Below are positions 54,065 to 58,929 of a DNA stretch of 58,929 nt, piece after piece. The position numbers were made by a program, and so were the translations under genes. The notes under the pieces are model-generated. The model did no database searches and was not told where the DNA came from. It was given only the letters and a program-made list of their open reading frames with translations. The DNA is from a bacterium (GTDB taxonomy: Bacteria; UBP6; UBA1177; JAKLFG01), in the NCBI GenBank assembly GCA_022709425.1, contig JAKLIW010000017.1, positions 1 through 58,929 of the forward strand, written 5' to 3'. Position 1 is the first letter of the stretch. Each line of letters opens with the position of its first letter.

Positions 54065-55116
54065 AGAAATACCTTGCCGCCTCCAAAGAACGGACGAGCG
54101 CATACCTCGGCCGGTTCTTCGCCGCGAAGGAGCGGGAGTTGGCCCCCATCGGTCCCCGCGCCGCGGCGGTGGCCCGCGACATCCATGAATTCTGCACGCG
54201 CGGCAAGATGATCCGCGCCGCGATGACGCTCCTCGGCTGGGAGGCGGCGGGCGGGACGCCGGGCGACGCCGTCGTCCCGGTGGCCGCCGCGATGGAGATG
54301 GTCCACGCGGGACTGCTCATCCACGACGATGTGATGGACCGCGACGATTTCCGCCGCGGCAAACCGGCGTTCCACCGCCGCTACGCCGACGCGCTCAAGA
54401 CCGACACCAAAGAACCGCGCCATACCGGCGAAGCGCTGGCGATCTGCGCCGGGGATGTCGCCTTCTTCCTCGCCTCCGAATCGGTCATGGCCGCCGCGAT
54501 ACCCGAACCGCACGGCGCCGCGATGCGCCGCACCTTTTTCCGCGAATGCGTGCTGGTGGGCGTCGGCCAGATGGACGATGTCTACCTCGGGGCGCGCCTC
54601 GCTCCGGTGAGCGTGGCCGACATCCTGCCGGTCTACCGCTACAAAACGGCCCGCTACACCTTCTCGATGCCGCTCATACTCGGCGCCATCGCCGCGGGCG
54701 GCGACGCGAAGATACGGGACGGACTTGATGCGGTCGGCGAAAAGATCGGGACGCTCTTCCAGATAAAGGACGACGAACTGGGGCTCTTCGGCGAAGAGGC
54801 CGACATCGGCAAACCGACCGGTTCCGACATCCGCGAAGGGAAAAAGACCATCCTCTTCTCTCTACTGGCCGAGATGGCGCAGGGGAAGGAGCGCGAACAG
54901 CTCATGAAGACGCTCGGCAACCCCGCCATCGGCCCCGACGACATCACCTTCGTGCGCGAACTCGCCGAAAAAAGCGGCGCGCTGGGGGAGGTCCGCACGC
55001 AGGCGGCCGCCATCGACCGCGAGTCGCGTGAACTCATCGCCGCCCTGACAGCCGGGACCGAGGTGAAGCGGCTTCTGAACGAACTTATCGACTATAATCG
55101 CGACCGGGGCTTCTAG
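54061..55116 (+). CDS. crtE: Geranylgeranyl diphosphate synthase
   Basis: 351-residue polyprenyl synthase. First Asp-rich motif DDVMD at 89-93 (IHDDVMDRDD), second KDDELG with Asp237-Asp238. It supplies the C20 precursor for the adjacent phytoene synthase. The chain length is inferred from context. ATG 54061 overlaps the crtB stop. Confidence 0.92.
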   Translation: MKKYLAASKERTSAYLGRFFAAKERELAPIGPRAAAVARDIHEFCTRGKMIRAAMTLLGWEAAGGTPGDAVVPVAAAMEMVHAGLLIHDDVMDRDDFRRGKPAFHRRYADALKTDTKEPRHTGEALAICAGDVAFFLASESVMAAAIPEPHGAAMRRTFFRECVLVGVGQMDDVYLGARLAPVSVADILPVYRYKTARYTFSMPLILGAIAAGGDAKIRDGLDAVGEKIGTLFQIKDDELGLFGEEADIGKPTGSDIREGKKTILFSLLAEMAQGKEREQLMKTLGNPAIGPDDITFVRELAEKSGALGEVRTQAAAIDRESRELIAALTAGTEVKRLLNELIDYNRDRGF

Positions 55117-55791
55117 GTGAGCGCCTATCTAGCCGTCAACCTCTGCGTCATCGCCCTCCCCCTCCTCCTCTCATTCGACAAGCGGGTCGCCTTTTGGCGT
55201 ACATGGCCCGCCGCGTTCACCGCCATCGTTACGGTCGGCGCGGTCTACATCGCGTGGGACAGCCATGCCACCGGCGCGGGACATTGGGCATTCAACCCCG
55301 CCTATGTCGGCGACCTGCGGCTGGCCGGTCTGCCCGTTGAGGAGTGGCTCTTCTTCGTGACGGTCCCCTACGCGTGCCTCTTCACCTATGAATGTCTCCG
55401 GGTCTACCTCGCGCCGCGCACCTTCCCGCTGGTACGCCCCGTCATGGCCGCCGTGGCGGTCGCGGCCATCGTGCTCGCCTTCCTGAGCGTCGGCAAAGGG
55501 TATGCCTTCCTCGCCTTCTCGGGGTTGTTCCTCGTGCTGGTATTCTATATCATCTTCATGCCGCGGATCGCCCAAGAGATATCGTTCGTCGCGGCGATGG
55601 CGATCTTCTTCGTGCTGTTCGCCATCGTCAACTCGGTGCTGACCGGCATCCCCATCGTCACCTACGATCCGGCGGCGATAACCGGTCTGCGAATCGGCAC
55701 CATCCCTATAGAGGACTTCGTCTACAACTTCATCATGCTCGCGGGGCATCTCGCGATATACCGGACCCTGCTGGACCGGAGGGGGACATGA
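55117..55791 (+). CDS. Lycopene cyclase, fused CrtYc-CrtYd type
   Basis: 224 residues, six or seven membrane helices. Two copies of the cyclase-domain signature are visible, PVEEWLFFVTVPYACLFTYE at about 72-91 and PIEDFVYNFIMLAGHLAIYR at about 195-215. This is a single-chain version of the heterodimeric CrtYc/CrtYd enzyme that forms beta rings on lycopene. GTG start directly after the crtE stop. Confidence 0.92.
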   Translation: MSAYLAVNLCVIALPLLLSFDKRVAFWRTWPAAFTAIVTVGAVYIAWDSHATGAGHWAFNPAYVGDLRLAGLPVEEWLFFVTVPYACLFTYECLRVYLAPRTFPLVRPVMAAVAVAAIVLAFLSVGKGYAFLAFSGLFLVLVFYIIFMPRIAQEISFVAAMAIFFVLFAIVNSVLTGIPIVTYDPAAITGLRIGTIPIEDFVYNFIMLAGHLAIYRTLLDRRGT

Positions 55792-57263
55792 AGAAGATCG
55801 CGCTCATCGGCGCCGGGTTCGGCGGGCTCGCGGCGGCGGCCATACTCGCCCATCGCGGCTACGCGGTCGAGGTCTTCGAACAGCAGCCGACCCCCGGCGG
55901 GAAGGCGGGCGACCTGCGGCTCGGCGGCTGGCGTTTCGACACCGGGCCGTCGCTTTTCACGATGCCCGCCGTATTCGAGAAATGCTTCGCGCTGGCGGGC
56001 GGCGACCTGAACGCGGCGCTCAGCCACGAGCCGATGGAACTCATCACCCGCTACTTCTGGGACGACGGTACGACGCTGGACGCGTGGCAGGACCCCGACC
56101 GCTTCGCCGCCGAGGTCGAGGCGAAACTGGGCGACAGCGCCGCGTCGGTGAAGCGCTATCTCAAGCGGGCGAAAAAGATATACGACACCACCGCCGACAT
56201 CTTTCTCTACGGGAACCCGTGGGACCCGCTCAACATCTTCCGGCTTGCGGGCTGGCGGGCGCTTGCGGGGCTCCCCTTCATCGCCCCCTTCACGACGATG
56301 GACACCTTTCACCGTCGCTATTTTCACGACGAACGGACGATACAACTTTTCGACCGCTACGCCACCTACACCGGCTCCGACCCCTACCGCGCCCCGGCAA
56401 CGCTCGCCATCATCCCCCATGTCGAATATGCCATCGGCGCCCGCAACCTGCGCGGCGGGGTGACGGCACTGGTCCGGGCACTGCAGACGCTCGCCGAAAA
56501 GAACGGGGCGCAGTTCCATTTCAATACGCCGGTCGACCGCATCATGAAGAAGAACGACCGCGCCGTCGGCATCGTGACCGGCGAGGAGGAACGGCTCTTC
56601 GACGCGGTGGTATCCAACGCCGATGTCACCCACACCTACCTGTCGCTCCTCCAGAGCGAATCGGAGGCGGCCGACCGCTACCAGCGCCATGAGCCGTCAA
56701 TATCGGGCGTCGTCTTCTACTGGGCGATGCGCGAAAAGTTCCCCGAACTCACCGTCAACAACATCTTCTTCTCGGGCGACTACCGGCGCGAGTTCGAGGA
56801 GATATCGATCAAGCACCGCTGCGGGTTCGACCCCACCGTCTATGTCAACATCACCTCGAAGTTCGACCCGGCCGACGCCCCGGCGGACGGCGAGAACTGG
56901 TTCGTCCTCATCAACGCCCCCTACGACGACCAGCAGGATTGGGCGCTCGAAACGACCCGCCTGCGCGACACCGTCATCGAGAAGATATCGCGGCGGATCG
57001 GGCGCAACATCGAACCGGCGATCGCCCACGAACAGGTCCGCACCCCGAAGATACTGCGCGAACTGACCAACACCAACCACGGTTCCATCTACGGCATATC
57101 CTCCAACGACCCGATGGCCGCCTTCCGCCGCCAGCCGGTGAAATGCGGCGATCATCCGGGGCTTTTTTTCTGCGGCGGATCGGCCCACCCGGGCGGCGGG
57201 ATGCCGCTGGCGACCCTGTCGGGGATGATGGCGGCCGACGCGGTGACACGGAGGCTGAAATGA
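55788..57263 (+). CDS. crtI: Phytoene desaturase (CrtI family)
   Basis: 491 residues. FAD-binding amino end IALIGAGFGGLAAAAILAHRGYAVEVFEQ, then PGGKAGDLRLGGWRFDTGPSLFTMP and a terminal FCGGSAHPGGGMPLATLSGMMAA, all diagnostic of CrtI-type desaturases. Being the only desaturase here, it most likely turns phytoene into lycopene; a CrtD-like role cannot be excluded. 4-bp overlap with the cyclase gene. Confidence 0.93.
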   Translation: MKKIALIGAGFGGLAAAAILAHRGYAVEVFEQQPTPGGKAGDLRLGGWRFDTGPSLFTMPAVFEKCFALAGGDLNAALSHEPMELITRYFWDDGTTLDAWQDPDRFAAEVEAKLGDSAASVKRYLKRAKKIYDTTADIFLYGNPWDPLNIFRLAGWRALAGLPFIAPFTTMDTFHRRYFHDERTIQLFDRYATYTGSDPYRAPATLAIIPHVEYAIGARNLRGGVTALVRALQTLAEKNGAQFHFNTPVDRIMKKNDRAVGIVTGEEERLFDAVVSNADVTHTYLSLLQSESEAADRYQRHEPSISGVVFYWAMREKFPELTVNNIFFSGDYRREFEEISIKHRCGFDPTVYVNITSKFDPADAPADGENWFVLINAPYDDQQDWALETTRLRDTVIEKISRRIGRNIEPAIAHEQVRTPKILRELTNTNHGSIYGISSNDPMAAFRRQPVKCGDHPGLFFCGGSAHPGGGMPLATLSGMMAADAVTRRLK

Positions 57264-57880
57264 GAAAACATCTTCTCCTCATCGCGCTCACCGTTTTCTA
57301 TATCGTCGGCATCGCGGGACATCTGTGGGCAAAGACACTGCCCTTCTTCCAATCGATAACGCCGCTGGTGCTCCTCGCCTTCACCCTCATCGTCCTCATT
57401 CCGGCGATACGCGACGACAAAAAGATGCTCCTCTGGTTCCCCCTCACCTATGCCGCCACTTTCGCGATCGAGGCGGCGGGGGTCGCGACGGGGCTCATCT
57501 TCGGCCCGTACCACTACGGCGCGACGCTCGGCCCGAAACTGCTCGCCGTGCCGCTCATCATCGGGGCGAACTGGGTGATAGTGGTGCTGGGGGCGCTCCG
57601 GCTGTCGGAGCGGCTGACGGTGCGACCGATCCTCTCGGCGCTCATCGTTGCGGCGCTCGCCACCGGGTTCGACTGGGTGATGGAGCCGGTGGCGATACGG
57701 CTCGACTACTGGACCTGGCACACGGCGGGGATACCGCTCCAGAACTACGCCGCGTGGTTCATCACCGCCGCCATCGCAGGCTATATCTACCGTCTCTTCA
57801 AGATAAAGACCAAAACCATCCTTCCGGCGTGGTATTTCATCATTCAGGTGGTGTTCTTCGCGGTACTGCGCTGGGTGTGA
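57260..57880 (+). CDS. Carotenoid biosynthesis membrane protein, CruF-like (DUF422)
   Basis: 206 residues with about six membrane helices. EAAGVATGLIFGPYHYGATLGPKLLAVPLIIGANWV and DWVMEPVAIRLDYWTW are the hallmark segments of the CruF/DUF422 family, whose characterised members hydrate the 1',2' double bond of gamma-carotene or bisanhydrobacterioruberin. With the cyclase this suggests a hydroxylated monocyclic carotenoid. ATG overlaps the crtI stop. Confidence 0.88.
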   Translation: MRKHLLLIALTVFYIVGIAGHLWAKTLPFFQSITPLVLLAFTLIVLIPAIRDDKKMLLWFPLTYAATFAIEAAGVATGLIFGPYHYGATLGPKLLAVPLIIGANWVIVVLGALRLSERLTVRPILSALIVAALATGFDWVMEPVAIRLDYWTWHTAGIPLQNYAAWFITAAIAGYIYRLFKIKTKTILPAWYFIIQVVFFAVLRWV

Positions 57881-58138
57881 ACTGCGTCGCGCCCGACTAA
57901 TTCCTGCCGGGGTTTTTGTACGGCGGAGTGCGACGGGAAAACGGGCAACATCCTGAATATTGAGGAATAACCCCGCCTATCGGAACCGTCCTCATTCGGA
58001 AATAAGAACATCCCTGCCGATAAAAAGGGTCCTCTTTTACGAAAATTCAAGAGCAAGGACGAAATCTCCCTTTTCCTCTGATAGGCATCTTCTAGGCTTT
58101 TGTTTTTTCATCTTACGATTGTTGATATGGAGGTCCCC

Positions 58139-58929
58139 ATGAATCGCCTTCTTCCGATGACGGTCTCCTGCGTGCTCCTGTTTTTCGCCGCCTGCTCGAC
58201 CGACGGCGGCTCCGACCCGATCGCCGATATCGGTGAACCCTGCAGCGGCAGCGGTACCATTTGCGACTGGTCCAGCGACAAAGCCCTTCGTTGCGAAGCG
58301 GGCGCGTTGGTCCTGGCGGAAGACTGCAGTGCATCAGGCAAGACCTGTAAAGAGGGCGCGTGCGTCGCCGATGAAGAAGTAGGCGGCGACTGTACCGGCG
58401 ATGGTTCGGCCTGTTCGGGCGACAAGATCGTGGTCTGCACCGACGGCAAATGGACCGAAACGAGCGATTGCGCCGCACAGAGCAAGGATTGTGTGGAAGA
58501 AGGAGCCGGCGCCGTCTGCAAGGACAAAACGATGACCGACGACGCGAAACCCGATGACACGGCGAACGACGATACGACCGACGGGACCGTCACCGACGAT
58601 CCGGGGAGCGACGGCGAACTGGTCGATGAAACGACCGGGCCCGACACCGACTGGGGCGAGATCGACCCGACAGGCGACGAGGACGGCGACGGCATCCCCA
58701 ACGAGGTCGAAGGACAGGACGATCGCGATCACGACGGCATCCCCAACTTCATGGACGGTGATTCGGATTCCGATGGCCTGGGTGATGCAGAAGAATGCCC
58801 GATCCAACCGTGCCAGAACAACGACATGGACGAAACCCCCGACTTTTTGGACAAGGATTCGGACAACGACGGTCTGGCCGATGTCGATGAGATCGCTATC
58901 GGCACCGACCCCTACGACAAGGATTCCGA
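58139..58929 (+). CDS. Lipoprotein with calcium-type DxDxDG repeats, partial
   Basis: Runs off the window end (263 complete codons seen). Lipobox FAAC (Cys19), two Cys modules (about 30-72 and 77-122) like that of the lipoprotein at 27287, an Asp/Thr-rich spacer, then thrombospondin type-3-like repeats from about 180 (DEDGDGIPNEVEGQDDRDHDGIPNFMDGDSDSDGLGD). Such repeats bind calcium. Exposed on the cell surface by inference. GGAGGTCCCC precedes the ATG; the 258 bp before it hold no other gene. Confidence 0.88.
   Translation, partial: MNRLLPMTVSCVLLFFAACSTDGGSDPIADIGEPCSGSGTICDWSSDKALRCEAGALVLAEDCSASGKTCKEGACVADEEVGGDCTGDGSACSGDKIVVCTDGKWTETSDCAAQSKDCVEEGAGAVCKDKTMTDDAKPDDTANDDTTDGTVTDDPGSDGELVDETTGPDTDWGEIDPTGDEDGDGIPNEVEGQDDRDHDGIPNFMDGDSDSDGLGDAEECPIQPCQNNDMDETPDFLDKDSDNDGLADVDEIAIGTDPYDKDS

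Overview
The window is a stretch of GC-rich bacterial chromosome from a Gram-negative organism with many lipoproteins. The envelope evidence is outer-membrane beta-barrels, SurA/PpiC-type chaperones, a periplasmic amidase and at least nine Sec/lipobox lipoproteins. Ferredoxin-linked 2-oxoacid oxidation, a two-subunit class I fumarase and a very large 2-hydroxyacyl-CoA dehydratase-type activase suggest anaerobic or microaerobic metabolism. Lipoproteins with Asp/Thr-rich linkers and small Cys modules, and a HEAT protein paired with an HD protein, recall Deltaproteobacteria/Myxococcota-like or uncultured candidate lineages. This placement is an inference; no 16S rRNA or ribosomal protein gene is present.

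Layout. 1-2973 (minus): a broken leucine-rich-repeat (LRR) lipoprotein with a miniature repeat in its leader, a lipase-like lipoprotein and a lone nucleotidyltransferase. 3110-7234 (plus): yebC-ruvC-ruvA-ruvB plus a coupled unknown gene. 7236-13562 (minus): fumarase alpha/beta, korDABC and a beta-helix lipoprotein. 13569-14416: a hicAB toxin-antitoxin pair with a clear operator, flanked by direct repeats. 14428-21377: beta-propeller lipoprotein, uvrB, a membrane protein and thioesterase, a diguanylate cyclase and an Mla-like ATPase. 21431-22474: a REP-associated transposase between perfect inverted repeats. 22557-26725 (plus): TPR, HEAT and HD-domain proteins. 26730-32301: OsmC protein, a repeat-bearing lipoprotein and the 1418-residue activase. 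32335-32410: tRNA-Asn. 32779-36743 (plus): ABC exporter, thiI, lipA. 36761-37510: second LRR lipoprotein. 37920-43375 (plus): envelope-assembly operon (two PPIases, beta-barrel, amidase, TSUP permease). 43379-45412: urocanate hydratase. 45566-50013: a giant YD-like lipoprotein and an LPP20-like lipoprotein. 50188-52362 (minus): an operon of a tiny lipoprotein, exported 4Fe-4S ferredoxins and a beta-barrel. 52500-53138: hemolysin III family. 53234-57880 (plus): a carotenoid operon. 58139-end: a partial calcium-repeat lipoprotein.

Most notable are (i) the exported polyferredoxin/beta-barrel operon, whose ferredoxin frame is interrupted at an A9 run such that a single -1 shift restores a four-cluster protein; (ii) the LRR lipoprotein off by one base in a G9 tract, with a paralogue that also carries a G-rich tract; (iii) the hicAB cassette between 41-bp direct repeats; and (iv) a transposase with matching inverted repeats and a related hairpin upstream of hutU. 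Promoters throughout resemble the sigma-70 consensus. Genes were called from reading frame, start context and recognisable motifs; no database search was possible.
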